In this document: positions 36,617 through 45,262 of the stretch, piece after piece
Layout: the number at the start of each line of letters is the position of its first letter
Numbering within the stretch: the stretch's first letter is position 1
From: CBDHDN01 sp965261585
GTDB lineage: Bacteria > Pseudomonadota > Alphaproteobacteria > UBA6615
Direction of reading: 5' to 3'
Length of the DNA stretch: 49,731 nucleotides
Assembly (NCBI GenBank): GCA_965261585.1
Contig: CBDHDN010000025.1
Coordinates: 1-49,731, forward strand
Position numbers and translations under genes: made by a program
The notes under the pieces: model-generated
Databases searched by the model: none
What the model was told of the DNA's origin: nothing
The model's input: only the letters and a program-made list of their open reading frames with translations

Positions 36617-37518
36617 GTGCCGCCACCTCGCCCGGCACGAGTCTGGCCTACGGCCTGCGGCGGGTCTGCGCCGCCTGGGGCATGGCCCGCTCCTCGTTCT
36701 ACGCCATGACCTCCGGCCAGCACGCCGAGCAGCCGCCGGCAAAGCGTCGGGGACCGAAGCCCGCGATCTCGGACCAGGCGCTGCTGGTGGCGATCGAAGC
36801 CGACCTGGAGGCATCGCCCTGGGAGGGCGAGGGCTACCGCAAGGTCTGGGCTCGGCTTCGGGTCTGTCGCGACATCCGGGTTGCCCGCAAGCGGGTGCTC
36901 CGCCTGATGCGCGAGAACAATCTGCTCTCGCCCCATCGCTGCCGCCGCCGTGGCGGCAATCCCCATGACGGTGAGATCATCACTCATGCCCCGAACCTCA
37001 TGTGGGGCACCGATGGCGTTCGGGTGTTCACGGTGGACGACGGCTGGGGCTGGATCTTCACCGCCGTCGAGCATTGGAACGCCGAGTGTGTCGACTGGCA
37101 TGTCTGCAAGCGCGGCGACCGCTTCGCCGCCCTGCAGCCGATCTCCATGGGGCTTGCCGGGCTGTATGGCTCGACCGCGGCCGGCGCGGCTCGGGGGCTG
37201 GCCTTGCGGATGGATCACGGCTCCCAGTATCTGTCGGACCACTTCACCAACCAGATCAAGTTCTGGGGTATCCAGCCGTCCTACGCCTTCGTCGCCGAGC
37301 CCCAGACCAACGGCGTCGCCGAGCGGTTCAATCGCACGCTGAAGGAACAGATCATCCATGGTCGCATCTACCGCAACATCGCGGAGCTGCGGGACGCCGT
37401 CCGCGACTTCGTCGAACTCTACAATGCCCAGTGGATCGTCGAAAAGAACGGCTACCTGAGCCCCGCTCAAGCTCGTCAGGCGTGGCACGCCGTGATCTCA
37501 ATCAGGCCCGCCGCGTGA
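36613..37518 (+). CDS. IS3-type OrfB transposase (copy 2), intact
   Basis: 301 residues. An N-terminal helical part with RRVCAAWGMARSSFYAM and a GYRKVWARLRV region, then the rve integrase core DD35E: NLMWGTDGVRVF, LALRMDHGSQYLSDHF, TNGVAERFNRTLKEQ. The C-terminus PAQARQAWHAVISIRP is complete, unlike copy 1. It cuts the IS ends and joins them to target DNA. An antisense 524-residue open frame over the IS is a shadow. Confidence 0.9.
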   Translation: MSAATSPGTSLAYGLRRVCAAWGMARSSFYAMTSGQHAEQPPAKRRGPKPAISDQALLVAIEADLEASPWEGEGYRKVWARLRVCRDIRVARKRVLRLMRENNLLSPHRCRRRGGNPHDGEIITHAPNLMWGTDGVRVFTVDDGWGWIFTAVEHWNAECVDWHVCKRGDRFAALQPISMGLAGLYGSTAAGAARGLALRMDHGSQYLSDHFTNQIKFWGIQPSYAFVAEPQTNGVAERFNRTLKEQIIHGRIYRNIAELRDAVRDFVELYNAQWIVEKNGYLSPAQARQAWHAVISIRPAA

Positions 37519-37846
37519 GACAAACTTGTGTCCAAGGAACCGGGTGCGCTACAGACAAACGTGCCATCCCCAAGCCGTAGGGCAAGATAGCGCACCCCGT
37601 CCGGCTGCTTCCCATGCAATTCCTCAAAAACGGCTTCAATGAAGCGCTGGTTCGTGTCCGCCTGTTCGGGCTTCGTCTTGTAGCGTACGAGAATGTGTTT
37701 CATTTGTTTCTCCCGGTGCTGAGCGTCTGGGATCGACGCCGCTACTCAAGAGACGATCGGCAAGGGCTGAAGGGTTCAGTCAAAGAGGATTTCTTTTCCA
37801 ACAATGCTTCGGCCGCCCGGCCGACCCGCGGGCCGCGTGCCGACGC

Positions 37847-37910
37847 TAACGACGGCCGAGCATTCTTGGCTGCGGCCTGATCATCGGCGCCTGACGAGAT
37901 TGCCAAGCGT
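37847..37910 (+). pseudogene. Diverged remnant of the cinA/pncC coding region
   Basis: Nineteen consecutive bases, cggcctgatcatcggcgcc, equal the pncC segment near 33,730, with matching, more diverged sequence on both sides (gccgacg...acggccgag before, ctgacgagattgcc after). The frame is broken by indels. It stands next to coq10, where cinA is expected in alphaproteobacterial order. Surrounding 37,704-37,994 shows nothing else I can name. Confidence 0.6.
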
Positions 37911-37994
37911 CGCGGGCCAATAGTCTTCGCCTCACGCCAGGTTACCGGCTCTAAGCCGGCGATTCAGATCGGTGGCTCAGAGGGCCGCGCGTTC

Positions 37995-38480
37995 CTAGGA
38001 AGCCTCGTCCTCGCCGGCGAACACGGGCGCGGCCGCCGGCTGTGTCGCTGGCGCGCCATACTGGTCGCGGGCGCGGGCTTCGAAGGCGTTGACCATGCGG
38101 ACCGTCGCCTGGTGGAACAGGGCGCCGATCAGGCGTTCGAGGACGCGGGAGCGGAACTCGAACTCGACGTAGAAGTCGATCTCGCAGCCATCGGTCCGCG
38201 GCACGAAGATCCAGTGGTTCCTGAGGAACTTGAGCGAACCCTCTACGTACTCGACGTCGATGCGCGTCGACGCCGTCAGCGTCACCTTCGAACAGAAGCG
38301 CTCGCGGATCATGCGGAAGCCGATGACGAGGTCCCACCAGACGACATTGCCTTCCCGCTTGCGGTGGCGGGCGGCGATGCACCAGGGCAGGAATTCGGGA
38401 TAGCGCTCGATGTCGGCGACCAGCGCAAACAGCTGTTCGGCGCTGTACGGCAGCACCCGGCGCTCGGCATGGCGCGGCAT
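37995..38480 (-). CDS. Coq10/RatA-type START-domain protein
   Basis: 161 residues: MPRHAERRVLPYSAEQLFAL, VADIERYPEFLPWCIAARHR, then RIDVEYVEGSLKFLRNHWIF and FEFRSRVLERLIGALFH. This is the polyketide-cyclase/START fold of Coq10 (ubiquinone-binding) and RatA (ribosome-association toxin-like) proteins. In alphaproteobacteria it regularly follows lipA in the pyruvate dehydrogenase operon. It begins 5 bp after the lipA stop. Confidence 0.92.
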   Translation of the reverse strand: MPRHAERRVLPYSAEQLFALVADIERYPEFLPWCIAARHRKREGNVVWWDLVIGFRMIRERFCSKVTLTASTRIDVEYVEGSLKFLRNHWIFVPRTDGCEIDFYVEFEFRSRVLERLIGALFHQATVRMVNAFEARARDQYGAPATQPAAAPVFAGEDEAS

Positions 38481-38485
38481 GAGAC

Positions 38486-39493
38486 TCAGGCGGCCGCCAG
38501 CTGGGCCCGGCGGGCGGCGCGCAGCTTCGCGAAGTCCTCGCCCGCGTGGTAGCTGGAGCGGGTCAGCGGCGAGCTGGCGACGAGCAGGAAGCCCTTGCCG
38601 CGGGCGAGCTCGGCATATTCGTCGAACTCCGCCGGCGGCACGAAGCGCTCGATCGCCGCGTGCTTCGGCGTCGGCTGCAGGTACTGGCCAATGGTCAGAA
38701 AATCGACGCCGGCGGCGCGCTGGTCGTCCATCACCTGGGCGACCTCCCCCCTGGTCTCGCCGAGGCCGACCATGATGCCCGACTTCGTGAACAGCGCCGG
38801 CACAGCCCGCTTCATCTCGTACAGCAGCTGCAGGCTGACGAAGTAGCGGGCGCCCGGGCGGATCGTCGGATAGAGCCGCGGCACGGTCTCCAGATTGTGG
38901 TTGAATACGTCGGGCGGGGCGGCGGCCAGGGTCTCGACGGCGCCGGGCCGGTCCTTGAAGTCCGGTGTCAGGATCTCGATCGTCGTCGCCGGCGCGGCGG
39001 CGCGGACGCGGCGCACGACCTCGCCGAAATGCGCGGCGCCGCCATCGGCCAGGTCGTCGCGATCAACGGACGTGATGACGACGTGGTTGAGGCCCAGGCC
39101 GCCGATCGCCACGGCGACGTTCGCCGGCTCCAGCGGATCGAGCGGCAGCGGCTTGCCGGTGGCGACGTTGCAGAAGGCGCAGGCCCGCGTACAGGTGTCG
39201 CCCATGATCATGATGGTGGCGTGCTTCTTGGCCCAGCACTCGCCGATGTTGGGGCAGGCCGCCTCCTCGCACACCGTGTTGAGCTTGAGCGACCGCATCA
39301 ACGTGGCGACCTCGTGATAGGCGCGCGAGTTCGGTGCCTTGACACGGATCCAGGCCGGCTTGCGCTGGATCGGATTGTCCGGCCGGTTGCGCTTCTCCGG
39401 GTGGCGCAGGCTCGCCTGGCGCAGGCGCGCCTGGTCCAGGCGCGCCTCGGCTACCTGGTCCGCGCTCATCGCGGCGTCGCTCATGGGTGTCAT
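38486..39493 (-). CDS. lipA: Lipoyl synthase
   Basis: 335 residues, radical SAM enzyme inserting two sulfurs into octanoyl-lipoyl domains. The auxiliary cluster cysteines are in CEEAACPNIGECW near residue 78 and the radical SAM CxxxCxxC in CTRACAFCNV near residue 105; GGLGLNHVVITSVDRDDLADG and the C-terminal RSSYHAGE (RSSYHA) are also complete. It would modify the lipoyl domains of PdhB and PdhC upstream. The gene ends TGA. Start ATG 39493; other in-frame ATGs nearby are possible. Confidence 0.96.
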   Translation of the reverse strand: MTPMSDAAMSADQVAEARLDQARLRQASLRHPEKRNRPDNPIQRKPAWIRVKAPNSRAYHEVATLMRSLKLNTVCEEAACPNIGECWAKKHATIMIMGDTCTRACAFCNVATGKPLPLDPLEPANVAVAIGGLGLNHVVITSVDRDDLADGGAAHFGEVVRRVRAAAPATTIEILTPDFKDRPGAVETLAAAPPDVFNHNLETVPRLYPTIRPGARYFVSLQLLYEMKRAVPALFTKSGIMVGLGETRGEVAQVMDDQRAAGVDFLTIGQYLQPTPKHAAIERFVPPAEFDEYAELARGKGFLLVASSPLTRSSYHAGEDFAKLRAARRAQLAAA

Positions 39494-39533
39494 CGCCTAT
39501 GCATTGCCGGCCGCCAAGGCGCGGCCGCCCGCC

Positions 39534-40935
39534 CTAGAAGTGGAGAGCGCGGCCATAGGCGTCAAGCACCGCCTCGTGCATCATCTCGCTGAGCGTCGGG
39601 TGCGGGAAGACCGTGTGCATCAGGTCCTTTTCCGTCGTCTCCAGCGTCTTGGCGATGCCGTAGCCCTGGATCAGCTCGGTCACCTCGGCACCGATCATGT
39701 GGGCACCGAGGAGCTCGCCCGTGTCGCCGTCGAACACGGTCTTGACCAGCCCCTCGACCTCACCCAGCGCGATCGCCTTGCCGTTGCCCATGAACGGGAA
39801 GCGGCCGACCTTGACCTTGTGACCGAGCTCCTTGGCCCGCGCCTCGGTGAGGCCGACCGACGCGGCAATAGGTGCAGCCCGGGATCAGGTCGGTCGCGAT
39901 GGGGTGCACGTCGTTCTGGCCGGCCAGGCGCTCGACGCAGACGACGCCCTCATGCATCGCCTTGTGGGCAAGCCAGGGCGGCCCGGCGACGTCGCCGATG
40001 GCATAGACGCCGGGCTCACCGGTCCCACACCACTGGTCGATGACGATATGGCTCTTCTCGACCCGCACGGCCGTGCCTTCGAGGCCGATGTCCTCGGTAT
40101 TGCCTACGATGCCGACGGCCAGGATCACCCGGTCGACGGTGAGGTCCGCGGTCTTGCCGCCCTTCTCGATCGTCGCGGTGACACTGTCCTTGGCGATCTT
40201 CAGGGCGGTGACGCCGGCCGTCGTGTGGATCGTCATGCCCTGCTTTTCGAACTGCTTGTGGGCGAAGGCGGCGATCTCGGCGTCCTCGACCGGCAGGATG
40301 CGGTCGACGATCTCGACGACCGTCACCTCGGCGCCCATGTCGAGGTAGAACGAGGCGAATTCGATGCCGATGGCGCCGGAGCCGATGACGAGCAGCGACT
40401 GCGGCATGGCCTCGGGCACCATCGCCTCCTTGTAGGTCCAGACGAGCTTGCCGTCGGGCTCGAGCCCCGGCAGCGCGCGGGCGCGGGCGCCGGTCGCCAG
40501 GATCACGTTCTTGGCGGTCAGCGTCGCGACGTCCTTGCCGTCCTTCGTGACGGCGACGGTGCGGGCGCCCTACGCGCCGCCGGCGAGCGCGTCCTGGCCG
40601 TCGAACACCGTGACCTTGTTCTTCTTCAGGAGGTGGCCGACGCCGCCGTTGAGGCGCCTGGCGATCTGACGCGAGCGCTTGACGATCTTGGCGACATCGA
40701 ACGACACGTCCTTGGCCGAGAGGCCGAACTCACCGGCATGGTTCATCAGGTGATAGAGCTCCGACGTGCGCAGCAGCGCCTTCGTCGGGATGCAGCCCCA
40801 GTTCAGGCAGATGCCGCCGAGGTGCTCGCGTTCGACGACGGCGGCCCGCATGCCGAGCTGGGCCGCGCGGATCGCCGCGACATAGCCCCCCGGGCCGCCA
40901 CCGACGACGATCAGATCGAATTTTGTGCCGGCCAT
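39534..40935 (-). pseudogene. lpd: Dihydrolipoamide dehydrogenase (E3), nonsense plus ~11-nt deletion
   Basis: FAD flavoprotein that reoxidises the lipoyl arm. N-terminal IVVGGGPGGYVAAIRAAQLG, redox motif GGICLNWGCIPTKALLR; second frame VIGSGAIGIEFASFYLDMG, GVYAIGDVAGPPWLAHKA; C-terminal ELLGAHMIGAEVTELIQGY and FPHPTLSEMMHEAVLDAY. A TAG at 40570-40572 interrupts the frame (DALAGGA-stop-GARTVAV), and near 39,859-39,866 the expected YCRPQ-ASVGLTEA block lacks about 11 nt between CGC repeats. A single-base sequencing error does not produce the deletion. Two independent lesions argue for real loss. Confidence 0.88.
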
Positions 40936-40975
40936 GGGTCTTTCCCCCAGTGCCGACGGCTCGCGTCGGCATGAT

Positions 40976-41076
40976 ACCCCCCACCCCAACCCTCCCCCCC
41001 TTGGGGGGAGGGAGTAGAATCGAGCTCGACGTAGCCACTCCCTCCCCCCAAGGGGGGGAGGGTTGGGGTGGGGGGT
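40976..41076. repeat. Perfect 40-bp inverted repeat (two G/C-run elements back to back)
   Basis: Left arm 40976-41015 and right arm 41037-41076 are exact reverse complements (ACTCCCTCCCCCCAAGGGGG... on the right), with a 21-nt loop, located between lpd and pdhC. Each arm is the G/C-run repeat also seen at 14,797 and 18,892. On RNA it would form a very stable hairpin inside the operon transcript. Confidence 0.9.
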
Positions 41077-41114
41077 GAATTAGACATATGCAAATCCAGA
41101 ACGCTGGCGCCCCG

Positions 41115-42381
41115 CTACAGCAGCATGGTCAGCGGCTCCTGGATCAGCTTCTTGAAGGCAGCCAGGAGCGCCGCGCCGACGGCGCCGTCGATAACGCGGT
41201 GATCGCCCGACAGCGTGCAGGTCATGACCGTCGCGACGGTCAGGGCGCCATCCACGACGACGGGGCGCTGCTCGCCGGCGCCGATCGCCAGGATGCCGCC
41301 CTGCGGCGGGTTGATGACGGCCGCGAAAGTCGCGAATGCCGAACATGCCGAGATTGGAGATCGAGAACGTGCCGCCCTGGTAGTCCTCGGGCATCAGCTT
41401 GCCGGCGCGCACCTTCTCGGCCAGCGCCTTCATCTCTTCGGAGATGACGCGCAGGCCCTTGCCCTCGGCGCCGCGAATGACCGGGGTCACCAGCCCGCCC
41501 TCGATGGCCACGGCGACGGCGACGTCGGCGCGCCGATAGCGCTTGATCCCCGCGTCGGTCCAGGATGCGTTGGCGTCGGGCACCGCGGTCAGGGCCAGCG
41601 CCACGGCACGGATGACGAAGTCGTTGACCGACAGCTTGAAGCCGTCGTCGCGGCTGTTGAGCTCCTTGCGGATCTCCAGCAACCGGTCGATCCGGCAGTC
41701 GATGTTGAGATAATAGTGCGGCACCGTCTGCTTGGACTCGGTCAGCCGCCGCGCGATCACCTTGCGAATATTGGAATTCGGGACGAGCTCGAACGGCGCG
41801 TCGCCCGCGACCGGCACCGTCGGCCGGGCGACCGCCGGCAACGGCGCCCCGGCGGGTGCCGCAGCGGCAGCCGCCACGGCGGGCGCGCCGCCGCGGAATG
41901 CCTCGATGTCGGCCTTGACGATGCGGCCGCCGGGACCGGTGCCTTTGAGCCCCGCCAGGTCGATGCCGAACTGCGCTGCCATGCGACGTGCCAGGGGACT
42001 GGCGAACACGCGTTCGCCGGCGCCGTTGGCGCGGGCCACCGGCGCCGCCGGTGCAGGCGCTGACGCGGCAGCCGCGGCCGGGGCGGCCGGGGCAGCGGCA
42101 TCCGGAACCATGAAGCCGGCCAGGGCGCCCTCGTCTTCGCCTTCCTCGAGCAGGACCGCGATCGGCGCGTTGACGGCAACGTCCTCGGTGCCCTCGGCGA
42201 CTAGGATCTTGGCGAGCACGCCCTCGTCGACGGCCTCGACCTCCATCGTCGCCTTGTCGGTTTCAATCTCCGCCAGCACATCGCCGGCGGCAACGCTGTC
42301 GCCGGCCTGCTTGTGCCACTTGGCGAGCGTTCCCTCGGTCATTGTCGGTGACAACGCCGGCATCAGGATTGGTATCGGCAT
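41115..42381 (-). pseudogene. pdhC: Dihydrolipoamide acetyltransferase (PDH E2), frameshifted
   Basis: Lipoyl domain at the N-terminus (IETDKATMEVEAVDEGVL, the Lys carrying lipoate), an Ala/Pro-rich linker, the peripheral-subunit-binding domain (FASPLARRMAAQFGIDLAGL) and the catalytic domain (PHYYLNIDCRIDRLLEIRKE, FSISNLGMFGIRDF). At 41326-41328 one extra T on the coding strand breaks GIRDF-AAVINPPQGGILAIGAG. The restored frame continues to the active-site HRVIDGAVG and TMLL before TAG. It transfers the acetyl group to CoA in the E2 core. Confidence 0.9.
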
Positions 42382-42446
42382 TGGCTCCCCTCACGCGTTT
42401 CTCGCTTCGACGCCGCCGGCCGGCGCCGGCCGGTGGCGTGCGATAT

Positions 42447-43835
42447 TCAAGACCGGTTGCACACCGCTCGCACCACGGCGGCGATGCGGTCGGCCTGTGG
42501 GATCGCCAGCGCCTCGAGATTAGCGGCGTAGGGCATCGGCACATCCTCGCCGGCGACGCGCGCGACCGGCGCATCGAGCCAGTCGAACGCCTGCTCCATC
42601 ATCACCGCCACCAGCTCGGCGCCGATGCCGGCGAACGGCCAGCCCTCCTCGACCGAGACCAGGCGGCTCGTCTTCTTGACCGATGCCACCAGCGTGGCCA
42701 CGTCCAACGGCCGCAGGCTGCGCAGGTCGATGACCTCGGCCGAGATGCCCTCGGCGGCGAGCTGCTCGGCTGCCGCGAGCGCCCGCTGGACCATCAGCGA
42801 AAACGCCGTGATGGTCACGTCGGTGCCCTCGCGCACCACCTTGGCGAGGCCGATCGGCACCAGATAATCGGGGTCGACCGGCACATCGAAGCTGGCGCCA
42901 TAGAGGATCTCGTTCTCCAGCATGATCACCGGATTGGGGTCGCGGATGGCCGACTTCAGCAGGCCCTTGGCGTCGGCGCCGGAATAGGGCGCGATTACCT
43001 TCAGGCCCGGGCAGTGGGCGTACCAGCTGGCGTAGCATTGCGAATGCTGGGCGCCGACGCGGGCGGCGGCGCCGTTGGGACCGCGGAACACGACCGGGCA
43101 GTTCACCTGGCCGCCCGATATATAGAGCGTCTTGCCGGCAGAGTTGATGATCTGGTCGATCGCCTGCATCGCGAAGTTGAACGTCATGAACTCGACGATC
43201 GGCTTGAGGCCGGCGAACGCGGCGCCAACGCCGAGCCCGGTGAATCCGTGCTCGGTGATCGGCGTGTCGATGACGCGGGCCTCGCCGAACTCCTCCAGCA
43301 GGCCCTGACTGACCTTGTATGCGCCCTGGTATTGGGCGACCTCCTCGCCCATCAGGAAGACCTCGGGATCGCGGCGCATCTCCTCGGCCATCGCATCGCG
43401 CAACGCCTCGCGCAGGGTCTGTGCGACCGTTTCGCCGCGGTAGTCGGACTCGGCGGCGGGGGCCGGCGCTGCAGCCGGGGCCGCCGCTACGGCGGCAGCG
43501 GGCGCAGCCTCGGCCGGAGCAGCCGGCGCCGGGGCCTCCACCGCCACGGGCGCAGCCAGGGCCGGGGCGGCTGTCAGGGACGCCGCGTCCTCGCCATCCT
43601 CGAGGATCAGCGCCAACGGCGTGTTGACGGCGACGGCCTCGGTGCCCTCGGGAATCAGGATCTTGCCCAGAATACCGTCGTCGACGGCCTCGACCTCCAT
43701 CGTCGCCTTGTCCGTCTCGATCTCGGCAATGACGTCCCCGGACGTGACGCTGTCGCCCTCAGCCTTGTGCCATTTCGCGAGGTTGCCCTCGGTCATGGTC
43801 GGCGAGAGCGCCGGCATCAGCACCTGTATCGCCAT
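42447..43835 (-). CDS. pdhB: Pyruvate dehydrogenase E1 component, beta subunit with lipoyl domain
   Basis: 462 residues from ATG 43835. Unlike most E1-beta, it has a lipoyl domain at residues 1-75 (IETDKATMEVEAVDDGILGK), an Ala/Pro linker rich in alanine, and then the transketolase-like domain (REALRDAMAEEMRRDPEVFL, GFTGLGVGAAFAGLKPIVEF, GPNGAAARVGAQHSQCYASW). The fusion is typical of Rhodospirillales and related orders. It follows pdhA after about 105 bp (43,836-43,940). The gene is intact, in contrast to its neighbours. Confidence 0.95.
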   Translation of the reverse strand: MAIQVLMPALSPTMTEGNLAKWHKAEGDSVTSGDVIAEIETDKATMEVEAVDDGILGKILIPEGTEAVAVNTPLALILEDGEDAASLTAAPALAAPVAVEAPAPAAPAEAAPAAAVAAAPAAAPAPAAESDYRGETVAQTLREALRDAMAEEMRRDPEVFLMGEEVAQYQGAYKVSQGLLEEFGEARVIDTPITEHGFTGLGVGAAFAGLKPIVEFMTFNFAMQAIDQIINSAGKTLYISGGQVNCPVVFRGPNGAAARVGAQHSQCYASWYAHCPGLKVIAPYSGADAKGLLKSAIRDPNPVIMLENEILYGASFDVPVDPDYLVPIGLAKVVREGTDVTITAFSLMVQRALAAAEQLAAEGISAEVIDLRSLRPLDVATLVASVKKTSRLVSVEEGWPFAGIGAELVAVMMEQAFDWLDAPVARVAGEDVPMPYAANLEALAIPQADRIAAVVRAVCNRS

Positions 43836-43940
43836 ACTGGTTCCCTTCCTAGACTTCGTGGGCCCCACTTTCGTGGCCCCGAGACCCTGTGGCCCTCGCC
43901 CGTGCGGCCTCTACAGATCCGGCGGCGCGTGGCCGTCCGG

Positions 43941-45018
43941 TCACGCTTCCAGGTAGACGTCGGTGTAGAGTTCGGCTGGGTCCGGCTCCGGACTGTTCTG
44001 GGCGAACTCGGTCGCCTCGGTGACGGTCGCCTTGATCTCCTTGTCGACCGCCTTGAGGTCGGCCTCGTCGGCGAAGCCCTCGGCGAGGATCACCTTGCGC
44101 AGCGCGTCGATCGGGTCCTTCTCGGTGCGCATCATCTGCACTTCGTCCTTGGAGCGATACTTCGCCGGGTCCGACATCGAATGGCCGCGATAGCGATAGG
44201 TCAGCATCTCCAGGATGAACGGCCCCTTGCCGCTGCGCACGAACTCGACGGCCTCGGCACCGGCCGCCTTGACGGCAACGACGTCCATACCGTCGACCTG
44301 CTCGCCCGGGATGCCGAAGGCGAGGCCGCGGGTATAGAGCTCGGTCGACGCGGACGCCCGCTCGACCGACGTGCCCATGCCGTAGCGGTTGTTCTCGATG
44401 ACGTAGATCACCGGCAGCTTCCACAGCGCCGCCATGTTGAAGGCCTCGGACACCTGGCCCTGATTGGAGGCGCCGTCGCCGAAATAGGTCAGGCACACGC
44501 CACCGTCGCCGCGATAGCGGTGGGCGAACGCGATGCCCGTGCCGAGCGGCACGTTGGCGCCAACGATGCCATGCCCGCCATAGAAGTTCTTCTCCCGCGA
44601 GAACATGTGCATCGAGCCGCCCTTGCCCTTGGAATAGCCACCGCGCCGGCCCATCAGCTCGGCCATGACGCCGCGCGGGTCCATACCGCAAGCGAGCATG
44701 TGGCCGTGGTCGCGATAGGTCGTGATGACGGTGTCCTGGGCCTCGAGCGTCGCCTGCATGCCGACGACGACGGCTTCCTGGCCGATATACAAGTGGCAGA
44801 AGCCGCCGATCAGGCCCATGCCGTACATCTGGCCCGCCTTCTCCTCGAAGCGGCGGATCAGCAGCATGTCGCGATGACGGGCCAGCAGCTCGTCGCGGTC
44901 GTGGCCTTGGACGGCGGCGCGGCCGTTCGACTTGGCCTGGGCGTGGGCCTTTGTCGGGGCCCTGGCCGCGGTCTTGGCGGGGGCCTTGCGCGGGCGTTTG
45001 CGTGCTGCGGTTGGTCAT
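43941..45018 (-). pseudogene. pdhA: Pyruvate dehydrogenase E1 component, alpha subunit, likely frameshifted at the start
   Basis: ThDP-dependent decarboxylase subunit: LLIRRFEEKAGQMYGMGLIG, GGSMHMFSREKNFYGGHGIV, the ThDP motif GDGASNQGQVSEAFN, TYRYRGHSMSDPAKYR. From the ATG at 44867 only 308 residues remain. The real start is probably ATG 45018, which has GGAGGG 5 nt upstream; the intervening frame (AARKRPRKAPAKTAARAP...GHDRDELLARHRDM) needs one base removed near 45,005-45,013 (AACC to ACC). The frame from 44,867 on is clean. Confidence 0.88.
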
Positions 45019-45148
45019 CGGCCCTCCGGCTGAGGATTGGTGGGCAGCGCTACGCGGGTGCGGACACTTCGGGAGACGTAGGCCAACCAGCCACTAACCG
45101 CAAGTGACGGTCAAACAAAAACGGTTGAAAATAGCGGGAGATAGGCGA

Positions 45149-45169
45149 ATTAACTCGATATCGGTTAAT
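45149..45169. promoter_or_regulatory. Palindrome upstream of pdhA (candidate operator)
   Basis: ATTAAC-TCGATATCG-GTTAAT, 21 bp, in the otherwise featureless 45,019-45,262 gap upstream of pdhA. A weak -35/-10 pair could overlap it. Regulator unknown. Confidence 0.35.
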
Positions 45170-45262
45170 CACCCATTCGGGGGGCGAAATTTCCGCAAAC
45201 CCGGACGCCCGTGTCGGACAACAAACTTGCCGCGCCATGCGCGACGGTGGCCGCCAGTGTGT

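Larger units (their letters stand above)
36140..37553 (+). mobile_element. IS3-type insertion sequence, copy 2 (1,414 bp) with 14-bp target duplication
   Basis: Same length as copy 1, left end TGAATCGGACCCGATTTCCT and right end GTGCGCTACA. The 14-mer gacaaacgtgccat flanks both sides (36126-36139 and 37554-37567). Only a few single-base differences from copy 1 were noticed, so transposition was recent. It interrupts the small ABM-like gene. Two genes, orfA and orfB, with intact OrfB, make it the likelier active copy. Confidence 0.93.
35976..37703 (-). pseudogene. Small ABM-like protein (99 aa) split by IS3-type copy 2
   Basis: Joining across the IS gives one clean 99-codon frame: MKHILVRYKTKPEQADTNQ, FEELHGKQPDGVRYLALRL, then GDGTFVHFVAAEEEFTGL, LDAFREFQAGIKERC and GAYGLLGQ. 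The pattern resembles small antibiotic-biosynthesis-monooxygenase-like proteins often found beside ECF sigma factors. The 14-bp target repeat lies in GGCACGTTTGTC, so the ORF is intact except for the insertion. The IS interruption is the only visible lesion. Confidence 0.85.

Noticed and set aside
35914..37488. 524-residue open frame antisense to IS3-type copy 2 (and 534-residue twin at 16,880-18,484)
   Set aside because: Exact antisense of orfA/orfB, low-complexity composition and no start or ribosome site; a shadow of GC-rich codon use.
37940..37985. Possible tRNA-like fold near coq10
   Set aside because: Short complementary segments only; no T-arm or acceptor pairing was found.
18479..40572. 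TAG recoded as an amino acid
   Set aside because: TAG interrupts lpd, the ECF sigma factor and OrfB copy 1, but mazG, eno, ntrX and others end at TAG exactly where expected. Independent point mutations are simpler.
40976..41076. Ordinary Rho-independent terminator
   Set aside because: The arms lack a U tract and match dispersed repeats elsewhere in the window, so a repeat pair is a better description.
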